From: Campylobacter sp. VBCF_01 NA2
GTDB lineage: Bacteria > Campylobacterota > Campylobacteria > Campylobacterales > Campylobacteraceae
DNA length: 64,000 nt
NCBI RefSeq assembly: GCF_027797205.1
Contig: NZ_CP115607.1
Span: 186,001 to 250,000, forward strand
Reading direction: 5' to 3'
This document shows positions 55,501 through 63,722 of the stretch, piece by piece. How positions within the stretch are numbered: position 1 is the first letter of the stretch; each line of letters starts with the position of its first letter. The notes under the pieces are model-generated. The model was not told the origin of the DNA. It worked only from the letters and a program-made list of their open reading frames with translations, and ran no database searches. A program made the position numbers and the translations under genes.

Positions 55501-55525
55501 ATGCAAAGTTTTTATACTTTTGCAT
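55501..55525. promoter_or_regulatory. Dyad around a -10-like box upstream of the ATPase
   Basis: ATGCAAA and TTTGCAT arms flank a TATAAA-like box as read on the minus strand, 58-82 bases before the ATPase start. It could be an operator over its promoter or part of the pilin terminator region. Confidence 0.35.
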
Positions 55526-55531
55526 TTCCCA

Positions 55532-55563
55532 CAAAAAAAAGCCCCGAGCCGAAGCTCAGGGCT
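55532..55563 (-). terminator. Terminator of the pilin gene
   Basis: A 10-bp stem with one mismatch (AGCCCTGAGC/GCTCGGGGCT) and a TTCG loop on the minus strand, followed by eight T. Confidence 0.9.
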
Positions 55564-55588
55564 AAAAGAAGTTTATTAAGTTTATTTA

Positions 55589-56062
55589 TTAATAAACAAC
55601 ATTGCTTCCGCCGACTGGGTATACACCTTTTTCGCCTGTAATATTAGCGTCTTCTGCTGTTAGCATTTTTTCGACAGCTGGAACTTGTGCTAATACACCG
55701 CATAGCGCATCTGCATTAGTTTTTACCTCTGTTACTTGAACATAAGCAACATTAGCAGCAGTAGGTTCGACTGCGGTAATTTTAATACAATCTTTGCCTT
55801 TTACTTGTAAAGTACCAGCAAAAGTATCACCAGTGCCAATATTTAAGCTTACATTTGTCATTTTTTTCATATCGCTATTAAAATTAGTTTTTGATGTATA
55901 GTAAGCTGTTACATCACTTACGACTGTGCTTAGGTTTGTAGCTGCTTTTGAAATCTCAGCATCATCTCTCGTAGCTGCTAGTCTTGGGATAGCAACAGCT
56001 GCTAAGATACCTAAAATAACGATAACAAAGATCAACTCGATCATAGTGAAACCTTTTCTCAT
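55589..56062 (-). CDS. Type IV pilin/pseudopilin-like protein
   Basis: A 157-residue prepilin. The leader MRKG is cut before F5, followed by the class III signature FTMIELIFVIVILGILAAVAIPRL with Glu at mature position 5. A globular domain follows, with two cysteines (CIKI near 94 and ALCG near 119) that may close a D-loop. The ATG at 56062 has AAGGAGG 6 bases before it; a longer frame to 56089 would spoil the leader. It stands alone with a strong promoter and terminator. A part in competence or secretion is inference, supported only by comEC in the same window. Confidence 0.88.
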   Translation of the reverse strand: MRKGFTMIELIFVIVILGILAAVAIPRLAATRDDAEISKAATNLSTVVSDVTAYYTSKTNFNSDMKKMTNVSLNIGTGDTFAGTLQVKGKDCIKITAVEPTAANVAYVQVTEVKTNADALCGVLAQVPAVEKMLTAEDANITGEKGVYPVGGSNVVY

Positions 56063-56088
56063 GGTTTCCTCCTTGTAAATAGATTTCA

Positions 56089-56110
56089 TTTTACATACAT
56101 ATATGTAAAA
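56089..56110. promoter_or_regulatory. Dyad in the pilin leader
   Basis: Arms of 9 bases, TTTTACATA and TATGTAAAA, with a 4-base spacer, lie between the pilin promoter and its start codon. It could be an operator or an mRNA 5' hairpin. Confidence 0.45.
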
Positions 56111-56119
56111 CTTGCGTGG

Positions 56120-56125
56120 ATTATA
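56120..56125 (-). promoter_or_regulatory. Strong promoter for the pilin
   Basis: On the minus strand this is TTTTTTTGC followed by TATAAT, the full Campylobacter sigma-70 consensus, 58 bases before the start. Confidence 0.75.
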
Positions 56126-56247
56126 GCAAAAAAAATTAAAAAATGCAATTGTTTTTGCAAAAAATTTGAAAAAAATTTAAAATTTTATAAAAAAAGCCCA
56201 TTTTTGCGTGGTTTGCGGGTGTGGAATTTGGCGGTTTGGTGTGCGTT

Positions 56248-56660
56248 GTGCGCTCATAATGACAGCAAATTCAGCGTTTGGTTATTTTAACTCGTAGATT
56301 GCTTCGTCGCTAACGCTCCTTGCAATGCTAATTAGAGGCAAGGGAATTTCCCTGGATTGCTTCGTCGCTAACGCTTCTCGCAATGACAATGGGGAACAAA
56401 TTTGTCTAATCTGTCATTGCGAGCTTTCGCAGAAAGCGAAGCAGTCTACGAGCGACAATCACCAAAATCTGAATTTCGTGTCATTGCGAGAAATACGAAG
56501 TATTTCGAAGCAATCCAGTAAAATTTAGATAGAATTTGAAAATTAATAAAATTTATTTGAATTTCCCTGGATTGCTTCGCTCATTACGCTCGCTCACAAT
56601 GACAATAGCTAGCGTGTTTGGGGCAGTATTCACAGCTTGCGAAGCGTAATGACAGCAAAT
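56248..56660. repeat. Array of ATTGCGAG-type dispersed repeats
   Basis: At least five elements in both orientations fill most of the 689-base gap between the pilin and the sulfatase: about 56293-56330 (reverse), 56353-56391 (reverse), 56411-56450 (forward, inner stem GCTTTC/GAAAGC), 56479-56517 (forward, inner stem GAAATAC/GTATTTC) and 56565-56602 (reverse). The open frame at 56325-56528 is made of repeats and is not a gene. Confidence 0.85.
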
Positions 56661-56777
56661 TTGGTGTTTGGTGATTTTAATTTATAAAATTTTCACAGAA
56701 TTTAACTTAGTCTATTTTGCTAAAATGCGAGATTTAGGAGAGTTTATGAGAGTATTGCGCTACGAATTCCGAAATTT

Positions 56778-58244
56778 TTAATCTGTATAGATTTTGGAAT
56801 CGCGCATTATCTCATCATACGAAATCTCGGTAAAAATCCGTGAGGCTTTTTTGTAAATTTCATTGTCATCTTCGAAAGGCAAACTATCCGCCATTAGTAA
56901 ATTTCTCCCCAAATTCATCTCGTCTAGTATCCCCATGTACCCAAGCAGAGTGGTAAAAGTATCAAACGAAGTGCCTTTTTTGTCTATCGTTATGGTGCCG
57001 TTTATGTCATCGTCTAAAATCACAAAAAGGTTTTTTGAATTCTGCAATTTTTTGCCGTGTTTATCGCGAGAATAAAAAAGCGGGTGATCGTTTTGCAAAA
57101 CTATAATAGTGTCTTTGCTAAATTCCGAAGCGCGAATTTTATCTATAAATTTGCCGACTAAAAAATCGGTGCAATGCGCTGCTTTTTGCATTTGGCTATC
57201 GCTGGCAAAGGGCAAATTTTCGCAATTTTTGGATAAAAATCCATTTGGCGCGTGAGTTCCTATCGTCAAAAGCGTCTGCAAGAAATTCTTTTTTTCTTTC
57301 GAAAGGCGCACAAAGTCCTCCCACGCTGTTTCAAGCATATCGTCATCATTTACGCCCCACTCGTTTAGGCTTTTTTCGCCAGATTTTAAAATTTCGCTTT
57401 TGCCTTTCATTTCGTCATAATTTCGTTGTTTTAAAAAAATTCTTGTATCTTGATATTCTAAATCAGCACCTTTCATAAAATACAGATAATATCCTTGCTC
57501 TTTTAAAATATCGCTGGCGCATTTGATATTTTGCGAAAATTTCTCATCATCGTTTTTGCCGAATACAAACATATAATTTAGCGCGCAATGCGACCCAAAA
57601 AGCCCTTTTAGCGTAAATTCAGTATCGATTACCTGCGTGGTGTTTGTAAAGTCGATTTTGTTAGTTAGGGCGGATAAATTCGGCGTCAAATTTGGATAAA
57701 TTTTAGAATTTAAATAATCCCTATCAAAACTCTCCAAATAAATATAGACTATATTTTTATTTTTGGCCGCTTGTTTGGGCTTAGGAACAGCGACAAAAGG
57801 ATAAACTGCTTTTTTAAATTTAGCCACAGGGGGATTGTAAATCTCATAAAGCTCTTTTGCGTTTATATAAAGCGGATTTGTCAAAAAAGCTGTTATGAAA
57901 AATATCGCAAAAATCGGTATAAATTTGATATTTTTGCTAAGTTTTGGCGAAATTTTTTGGTAAAAAATCACGCAAAAAAGCAAAATCGCCAAAATCACGC
58001 AACCAAGAAGCGCGAGCTCTTTTGCAAAGGTCGAAAACGGCGCGCCTTGCAAAGATGTTTTTATAAATGTAACGACATAAAATCCAAAATGTTTGCCAAG
58101 ATAGATAAGCAAAATCGTATCAAAAACAAAGGCTAAAATATACACAAAAATTCCCGCACAAGCAACGCCCAAAAGCCATTTTTTGTGTAAAAATTTAGCC
58201 AAAAAAAGTGAAATTATAAAGCAAATTAGTGAAGCGTATGTCAT
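56778..58244 (-). CDS. LtaS-like membrane sulfatase-fold phosphotransferase
   Basis: A 488-residue membrane enzyme of the alkaline phosphatase/sulfatase superfamily. Five N-terminal helices (to about 150) anchor a periplasmic catalytic domain. Metal-site residues are visible: Glu in IYLESFDRDY (about 169), the likely Thr nucleophile in DTEFTLKGLFGSHC (about 215), and Asp-His in QNDHPLFY (about 390). In Gram-negatives such proteins move phosphoglycerol or phosphoethanolamine onto glycans or lipids; the substrate here is unknown. ATG 58244 follows AAAAGG. A truncated paralog lies at 53183-53383. Confidence 0.85.
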   Translation of the reverse strand: MTYASLICFIISLFLAKFLHKKWLLGVACAGIFVYILAFVFDTILLIYLGKHFGFYVVTFIKTSLQGAPFSTFAKELALLGCVILAILLFCVIFYQKISPKLSKNIKFIPIFAIFFITAFLTNPLYINAKELYEIYNPPVAKFKKAVYPFVAVPKPKQAAKNKNIVYIYLESFDRDYLNSKIYPNLTPNLSALTNKIDFTNTTQVIDTEFTLKGLFGSHCALNYMFVFGKNDDEKFSQNIKCASDILKEQGYYLYFMKGADLEYQDTRIFLKQRNYDEMKGKSEILKSGEKSLNEWGVNDDDMLETAWEDFVRLSKEKKNFLQTLLTIGTHAPNGFLSKNCENLPFASDSQMQKAAHCTDFLVGKFIDKIRASEFSKDTIIVLQNDHPLFYSRDKHGKKLQNSKNLFVILDDDINGTITIDKKGTSFDTFTTLLGYMGILDEMNLGRNLLMADSLPFEDDNEIYKKASRIFTEISYDEIMRDSKIYTD

Positions 58245-58338
58245 TTTAACCTTTTTATGCAAATTCGCGCAAAATATTTAAAAAGCCGAATTTTAGCAAA
58301 TCCTTGTTTAAAATTCTCAAAATTTTATCTTTTTGCGC

Positions 58339-58344
58339 TATAAT
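58339..58344 (+). promoter_or_regulatory. -10 box for galU-pgi
   Basis: TTTTTGCGC-TATAAT, 33 bases before galU. It is a near-consensus extended site. Confidence 0.65.
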
Positions 58345-58377
58345 TTAAATTTTACAAAATTTCAAAAGGATACAATC

Positions 58378-59223
58378 ATGATTAAGACTTGCTTATTTCC
58401 TGCTGCGGGGTATGGCACACGCTTTTTGCCAGCCACAAAATCGCTACCTAAGGAAATGCTTCCAATCCTTACAAAACCGCTAATTCACTATGGCGTAGAT
58501 GAGGCGTTAGAAGCTGGTATGAATAATATGGCATTTGTTACAGGGCGTGGAAAACGCGCTTTGGAGGATTATTTCGATAGAAGCTATGAGCTAGAAGACC
58601 AAATAAAAGGCACAAGCAAGGAATATTTACTAAATGATATTAGAAATTTAATGTCATCTTGTCAGTTTTCATTTACCCGTCAAGAGGATATGAGAGGGCT
58701 AGGACACGCGATTTTTACAGGCAAAACTCTCGTTAGAGATGAGCCATTTGGCGTAGTTTTGGCTGATGATTTGTGTATAAACACCGCTGGCGAAGGCGTG
58801 CTAGCACAAATGGTTAAAATTTACGAGAAATATCGTTGCTCAATCGTAGCCGTAATGGAAGTAGAAAAAGAAGATGTCAGCAAATACGGCGTAATCGCAG
58901 GCAAAAGTATCAGCGATGATTTGATTATGGTTAGCGATATGGTCGAAAAACCAGCCCCAAAGGACGCCCCATCAAACCTAGCGATCATTGGCAGATACAT
59001 ACTCACGCCTGATATTTTCGATATCATCGAGCGCACGCCAGCTGGCAAAAACGGCGAAATCCAAATCACCGACGCACTCTTAGAGCAGGCCAAAAACGGC
59101 GTCGTAATGGCGTATAAATTCAAGGGAAAACGCTTTGATTGTGGCTCTGTGGAGGGTTATGTCGAGGCGACGAAGTATTTTTATGAAAAAGAATTTGCAA
59201 AGAAAAAAAATGATAAAAAATAA
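58378..59223 (+). CDS. galU: UTP--glucose-1-phosphate uridylyltransferase
   Basis: Makes UDP-glucose for surface glycans; 281 residues. The nucleotidyl-transferase signature AAGYGTRFLPATKSLPKEMLPI (about 8-29) contains the UTP-binding loop and catalytic Lys, and the sugar-site residues are in VEKP and FDCGSVEGY. ATG 58378 has AAAAGGA 7 bases before it. It overlaps pgi by 14 bases. Confidence 0.95.
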   Translation: MIKTCLFPAAGYGTRFLPATKSLPKEMLPILTKPLIHYGVDEALEAGMNNMAFVTGRGKRALEDYFDRSYELEDQIKGTSKEYLLNDIRNLMSSCQFSFTRQEDMRGLGHAIFTGKTLVRDEPFGVVLADDLCINTAGEGVLAQMVKIYEKYRCSIVAVMEVEKEDVSKYGVIAGKSISDDLIMVSDMVEKPAPKDAPSNLAIIGRYILTPDIFDIIERTPAGKNGEIQITDALLEQAKNGVVMAYKFKGKRFDCGSVEGYVEATKYFYEKEFAKKKNDKK

Positions 59224-60457
59224 ACTTTTTTTCACCAAAGCCAAAAACGACGCGCTAAAAAATGTTGCTTTGGCGCTAAAAGATGAATTCGAAGGTGGCG
59301 AGATCGGGTATTATCACCTACCAAATAGCGGCGAGAGCGCGATTGCGCAGGCTAGCGAGTTTTTAGCTGGCAAAAATTTTAGCGCTGTCGTAGTCGTAGG
59401 AATCGGCGGTTCGAGCGTGGGTGTAAGGGCGTTTTACGAAATGCTACGCGAAAAAATAGAGTCAAATTTAAGATTTGAAATTTTAGATAATTTAGACGAT
59501 TTTAGCGTCAAAAACGCCTTAAATGGGCTCAAATTTAACGATACGCTCTTTATCATCTCGTCCAAATCCGGCACCACAATCGAAACCATTTCGCTATTTA
59601 AGGTCATTTTAGATGAGTTTGGCGCGCAGGATTTGAGTCGTAATTTCATCTTTATCACAGATCCAAATTCGGCGTTAGAAACCTACGCAAAAAGCCAAAA
59701 CGCCACCGTGATAAATATGCCAGCCAATGTGGGCGGGCGATTTAGCGTGCTTAGCGCAGTCGGCCTCGTGCCAGCTCTCGCTCTTGGGCTTGATGCGCGC
59801 GCTTTGCTAGCTGGCGCAAAAATGGCGCAAGAAAGGTTTCTAGGCGAAATCCTAAACGGAAATTTCGAAAATTTAGAAAATAACGAAGTCGTGCAAAAAG
59901 CCCGCCACTACGCCACTCACAAAAATGCCACAATCAATGTGATTTTCAGCTATTGCGACAGGCTCAAAGCCTTCAACGACTGGTATGTCCAGCTCTGGGC
60001 GGAGAGTATCGGCAAAAAAATCGGCTACACGCGCTACGGGCTTACCCCAGTAGGGCTAGTTGGCTCGCGCGATCAGCACAGCTTCTTGCAGCTTATCATG
60101 GACGGCGTGAAGGATAAAACAGTAACATTTATGAAGCTAAAAAACTCCGGCACATCGCGAAAAATCCCAAATTTGAGCTTGGGAAATTTGGCTAGTTGCG
60201 ACTTTGTAAATGATCTAAGCTTGGAGAGTGTGCTAAATTTCCAGTGCGACGCGACCGCGCAAGCTGTGATAAACGAGGGCGTGAGCGTCGATGTCATCGA
60301 AGTGGGCGCGCTAGATGAGACAGATGCTGGATTTTTGTTTTATTATTTTGAGCTGCTAACTAGCGGGGTTGGGGCGATTTTGGGCGTGAATACCTACGAC
60401 CAGCCGGGCGTTGAGGCAGGCAAACGCATACTAAAATCAATGATTTTAAATAGATAA
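59210..60457 (+). CDS. pgi: Glucose-6-phosphate isomerase
   Basis: Interconverts glucose-6-P and fructose-6-P; 415 residues, the short form of Campylobacter. Features: GIGGSSVGVRAFYE (about 65-78), SKSGTTIETISLF (about 124-136), GGRFSVLSAVGL (about 174-185) and DQHSFLQLIMDG (about 289-300). ATG 59210 lies in the galU end and matches the family start; longer in-frame starts reach into galU. Pairing with galU links sugar-phosphate supply to nucleotide-sugar synthesis. Confidence 0.94.
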   Translation: MIKNKLFFTKAKNDALKNVALALKDEFEGGEIGYYHLPNSGESAIAQASEFLAGKNFSAVVVVGIGGSSVGVRAFYEMLREKIESNLRFEILDNLDDFSVKNALNGLKFNDTLFIISSKSGTTIETISLFKVILDEFGAQDLSRNFIFITDPNSALETYAKSQNATVINMPANVGGRFSVLSAVGLVPALALGLDARALLAGAKMAQERFLGEILNGNFENLENNEVVQKARHYATHKNATINVIFSYCDRLKAFNDWYVQLWAESIGKKIGYTRYGLTPVGLVGSRDQHSFLQLIMDGVKDKTVTFMKLKNSGTSRKIPNLSLGNLASCDFVNDLSLESVLNFQCDATAQAVINEGVSVDVIEVGALDETDAGFLFYYFELLTSGVGAILGVNTYDQPGVEAGKRILKSMILNR

Positions 60458-60469
60458 GTTTGTGAAATT

Positions 60470-60960
60470 TAGCGCATTAAACAGCTCCTCGCAATGACGA
60501 TAATCTATCATTGCGCTTCGCAAGTCGGGGATACTACCCCGATACGCGAACCATTGTCATAGCGAGAATTTTTGAAGCGTTTATTTTGTCATTGCGAGGA
60601 GCAAAGCGACGAAGCAATCTACGAGTTTAAAATTCCTTGCGCCAAATTTGCTGTCATTGCGAGCGAGTGTAACGAGCGAAGCAATCCAGAGAAATTTTCT
60701 TGCCTTTTATTTGTCATTGCGAGAAGCGTTAGCGACGAAGCAATCTACGAATATAAAATTTCGGCGCAGTGTTTTTGCAGAATTTCAAAAATTTAAGTGG
60801 AATTTTGCTTTAAATTTTACTGGATTGCTTCGCTATGCTCGCAATGACACAAAATTCAGATTTTGATGATTGTCGCTCGTAGATTGCTTCGAAATACTTT
60901 GTATTTCTCGCAATGACAAATCAGCCAAAATTTCCTCGCAATGACAATCAAGCGACGCGC
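60470..60960. repeat. Large array of ATTGCGAG-type dispersed repeats
   Basis: The 607-base gap between pgi and the MFS gene is mostly repeats: forward copies at about 60588-60625, 60652-60690 and 60711-60749, reversed copies at about 60818-60849 and 60880-60916 (inner stem GAAATAC/GTATTTC, TTT loop), and fragments at 60490-60530 and 60930-60950. The small open frames here are repeat translations. No other gene is seen. Confidence 0.85.
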
Positions 60961-61063
60961 AGTCGCTGTCGTGGCGAAATTTTGCCCTATCCAAACCCCA
61001 TATTTCAGCGAAATTTTCGAAATTTATGAGTAAAATTTAGCCCAAATTTGGCAAGGAAAATTT

Positions 61064-62275
61064 ATGAGAAATCCATTTCACTCCCTCAAATACCGCAATT
61101 TCAGGCTTTATTGGATTGGCATGAATCTCTCATTAATCGGCTCGTGGATGCAAACAATCGCGCTTCCGTGGATTGCGCTCACGCTCACGCATGACCCCTT
61201 TAAGGTGGGGCTTGTTAGCCTCGCGCAGTTTTTACCCTCGCTACTATTTACGCTATTCTCGGGCGTTTTGCTCGATCGCTTTGACAAGCTTCGCATACTT
61301 TTGTGCGCGCAAATCGGCATGATGAGTATAGCGTGCATTTTCGCCCTTTTGGCGTGGTTTGAGGCGTTTAGCTTCGCAAACATTTTCACGCTTTCCCTCA
61401 TAAACGGCGTATTTACGGCGTTTGACTCGCCCTCGCGCCAAGCCCTCGTGCGCTCGCTCATCGCTTCTAGCTCCGAGCTTCCAAACGCAGTTGCGCTGAA
61501 TTCAATCTCTTTCAACCTAGCCCGTATCACAGGACCTGCGCTTGCAGGGCTGATAATGGCGCACTTTGGCGCGAAATGGTGCTTCGTGATAAATGCTATT
61601 AGCTTTTTAGCCGTCATTATCTCGCTATTTTTTGTCAAAATTTCCGAGCCTGCTAGCAAAGTGTCGCGCCCGAATTTAAGACCCCTAGCACTCATCAAAC
61701 AGGGCTTTTCGTATATGCTTTCTAAAAAAATTTTAAGCGAAATTTTGTTTATTGTGCTGATTTTATCGACCTTCATACCTAATTACAATATCACAATTTC
61801 AGCCTTTGTGAAATTCGATTTGGCTCAGGGCGAGCGGTATTTTGGGTATTTAATGTCGATTTTGGGGCTTGGGGCGCTGTGTGGGGCATTGTGCGTGGCT
61901 AGTTTCGGGAATTTGTCGCTGAAATCTATCCGCATTTGCGCCGTGCTTGTGTGCGTAATCTGTGCGCTGGCTGGGGCTGTGGCGAGCTTTGCTTACAATG
62001 CCACGCTAATCGCGCTGCTTGGATTTTTTTTCGTTTTGACAAACTCGTCGATGAACTCGACCGTGCAAATGCACACCAGCAACGAATTTCGCGGCAGGAT
62101 AATGAGTATCTACACTCTATTTTTCTTAGGAAGCACGCCATTTGGCGCGCTTTTTGCGGGGTTTTTCACAGATAAATTTGGCGCGAAATTCGGCTTTTTT
62201 ATCAGCGGATTTTGCGCGCTAATTTTGCTTTTGGCTCTGTTTTATCTGCGTAGAAATAAATCAAAACCTACTTAA
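61064..62275 (+). CDS. MFS transporter (EntS-like, MFS_3 type)
   Basis: A 403-residue permease with 12 predicted helices. It begins FHSLKYRNFRLYWIGMNLSLIGSWMQ, usual for this subfamily, and has motif A as GVLLDRFDKLRIL (about 67-79) and FDSPSRQALV after helix 4. Relatives export siderophores or drugs. The substrate cannot be read from sequence. An AAGGAAA site precedes ATG. Its end overlaps the converging HIT-like gene by 8 bases. Confidence 0.87.
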   Translation: MRNPFHSLKYRNFRLYWIGMNLSLIGSWMQTIALPWIALTLTHDPFKVGLVSLAQFLPSLLFTLFSGVLLDRFDKLRILLCAQIGMMSIACIFALLAWFEAFSFANIFTLSLINGVFTAFDSPSRQALVRSLIASSSELPNAVALNSISFNLARITGPALAGLIMAHFGAKWCFVINAISFLAVIISLFFVKISEPASKVSRPNLRPLALIKQGFSYMLSKKILSEILFIVLILSTFIPNYNITISAFVKFDLAQGERYFGYLMSILGLGALCGALCVASFGNLSLKSIRICAVLVCVICALAGAVASFAYNATLIALLGFFFVLTNSSMNSTVQMHTSNEFRGRIMSIYTLFFLGSTPFGALFAGFFTDKFGAKFGFFISGFCALILLLALFYLRRNKSKPT

Positions 62276-62639
62276 ACGCTATCTTTAAATTTGCGCTTAA
62301 AATTTGGGCAAATTCGTCGAAATTTGGCAAATCGAGTTTGGCTTTTCGCATTTTTTTGCCCCACATACTCTCGGGGAAAAAGCTGTCGTTTTTAAACCTA
62401 GCTTGCAGGTGAATATGGACTTTGGGCACATAGTTTGCGAAGCTTGCGATATTGATTTTATCGGGGTTGTAGAAGTCTCGCATGCTTCTTTCGCACTCCA
62501 AAACAGCCGCCCAAAGGTGCGCAATCTGCTCGCTTGGCAAATCCGTAATCTCCTTTGCCTTAGTTTTGGCGAAAATTTTAATCCACGGGATTTCGCTCTC
62601 TTCGCGCTCGATAAAAATTATATCATCTTCGTATATCAT
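62268..62639 (-). CDS. HIT-like protein with HxHxQ motif
   Basis: A 123-residue HIT-superfamily protein. The triad region reads VHIHLQARFKNDSFFPESMWGKK (about 74-96), so the third triad position is Gln instead of His; a bacterial branch of HIT proteins has this form. It is distinct from the HinT-type protein at 43669. Single gene. Function is probably a nucleotide hydrolase or transferase, but this is uncertain. Confidence 0.8.
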   Translation of the reverse strand: MIYEDDIIFIEREESEIPWIKIFAKTKAKEITDLPSEQIAHLWAAVLECERSMRDFYNPDKINIASFANYVPKVHIHLQARFKNDSFFPESMWGKKMRKAKLDLPNFDEFAQILSANLKIAFK

Positions 62640-62712
62640 ATTTTCTCCTTATAAAAATATGGAATTTTAAACAAAATTTAATTAAAATCGCGTAAAAATT
62701 TAAAGGAAATCC

Positions 62713-63093
62713 GTGAAAATCGCCGTTGTAATCTATGATAATTTCTCACTTTTAAACCTAGCCCAAATTTTAAACGCCCTAAGTGCTTGCCAGCACAAAG
62801 TGCGAATCTATGCGCTCAAAGAAGCCGTGCAAAGCGCGCAAAAAGCCTGCGTGAGGGCCGATGTCAGCGACGATAGCCTCTATGGAAACGACGCTGTAAT
62901 CATCTGCGACGGAGAGTGCGAGGATTTGGCGTATAACTCAATCTTTACCGCGTGGCTTCGCTCCGGTGCAATAGCGCGCAAAATCATCGGCTTTGGGCGC
63001 TCTGCTTTGCTTTTAAATTCAGCGAAATTCGAGAATTTCAGCCATTTTAGAAGCTTCGATGAGGCAAAATTTCTCGAATTTTTAACGGATTAA
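62713..63093 (+). CDS. Small DJ-1/PfpI-like protein
   Basis: A 126-residue protein starting with GTG 7 bases after AAAGGA. The start KIAVVIYDNFSLLNLAQIL and the later NDAVIICDGE and KIIGFGRSALLL fit a DJ-1/PfpI flavodoxin-like fold, but the protein is shorter than the usual 170-190 residues and the nucleophile-elbow Cys is not evident (a Gly-Arg-Ser stands there). It may be a degenerate, non-catalytic member. It ends overlapping the SDR gene by four bases. Confidence 0.6.
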   Translation: MKIAVVIYDNFSLLNLAQILNALSACQHKVRIYALKEAVQSAQKACVRADVSDDSLYGNDAVIICDGECEDLAYNSIFTAWLRSGAIARKIIGFGRSALLLNSAKFENFSHFRSFDEAKFLEFLTD

Positions 63094-63722
63094 TTTTTCT
63101 TTTTTATCCCTACGATACGCGGGCGAATTACGATTTCGCTCAAATTTGACTTGGTTTTATACGCCTCATAGGCGAAATTTGCAATCTCGTCTGGGTCGAT
63201 ATAGGCGCGCTCATCACTGCTCGGCTCAAAGCGCAAATCTGCAAAAAATGGCGTTTGCGTCATATCGGGGCTTATGCAAGTTACGCGCAAATCCTTGCGA
63301 TACTCTTCAAACAAACATAGCAAAAACGCTCTTAGTCCCGCCTTAGAAGCCGAATACAGCGCGCTAAATCGCGAGTGTCTGTGCGCCTCAATCGAAGCAA
63401 TGCCGATGATATGGGCGTGCGAGCGTTTGAGCGAATTGATTAGCGCATTTAGGATTATCAAATTTGCGCTTAAATTCACGCTTATCACGCGCGAAATCTC
63501 GTCCCCGCTTACCGCCTCAAAAGGGTCGAAATTGCCCACGCCAGCGCATAAAATCACAGTATCAAAGCTCTCTTTGCTCAAATTTGCTAGCTCTTTTTTA
63601 AGCGAGGCAGTATCCTCAAATCTCGAATTCAAGGTTACAATTTCAAAGCCGTTTTGGCTAAATTTCCGCGCTATCGCACTGCCGATCCCGCCACCTGCGC
63701 CCGTAATCAACGCTTTTTTCAT
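63090..63722 (-). CDS. Short-chain dehydrogenase/reductase
   Basis: A 210-residue NAD(P)-dependent oxidoreductase. The cofactor loop TGAGGGIGSAIA lies at 7-18, the NAG-like motif is CAGVGNF (about 76-82), and the catalytic Ser and YSASKAG (Tyr and Lys near 136-140) are in place. ATG 63722 follows AAAGGAAAA; a longer frame upstream is only the overlap with the next gene. Its start overlaps the stop of the upstream gene by four bases (ATGA), so the two are coupled. Substrate unknown. Confidence 0.88.
   Translation of the reverse strand: MKKALITGAGGGIGSAIARKFSQNGFEIVTLNSRFEDTASLKKELANLSKESFDTVILCAGVGNFDPFEAVSGDEISRVISVNLSANLIILNALINSLKRSHAHIIGIASIEAHRHSRFSALYSASKAGLRAFLLCLFEEYRKDLRVTCISPDMTQTPFFADLRFEPSSDERAYIDPDEIANFAYEAYKTKSNLSEIVIRPRIVGIKKKN

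Noticed and set aside
56325-56528. 67-residue open frame
   Set aside because: It is built entirely from the dispersed repeats.
56248-56660. Possible CRISPR array
   Set aside because: Repeats are in both orientations with irregular spacing and variable inner sequence, and no cas gene lies in the window.
60572-60866. Overlapping 72-74-residue frames
   Set aside because: They are repeat translations; the same peptide words (HCEEQSDEAI and SLREALATKQS types) recur wherever such repeats occur.
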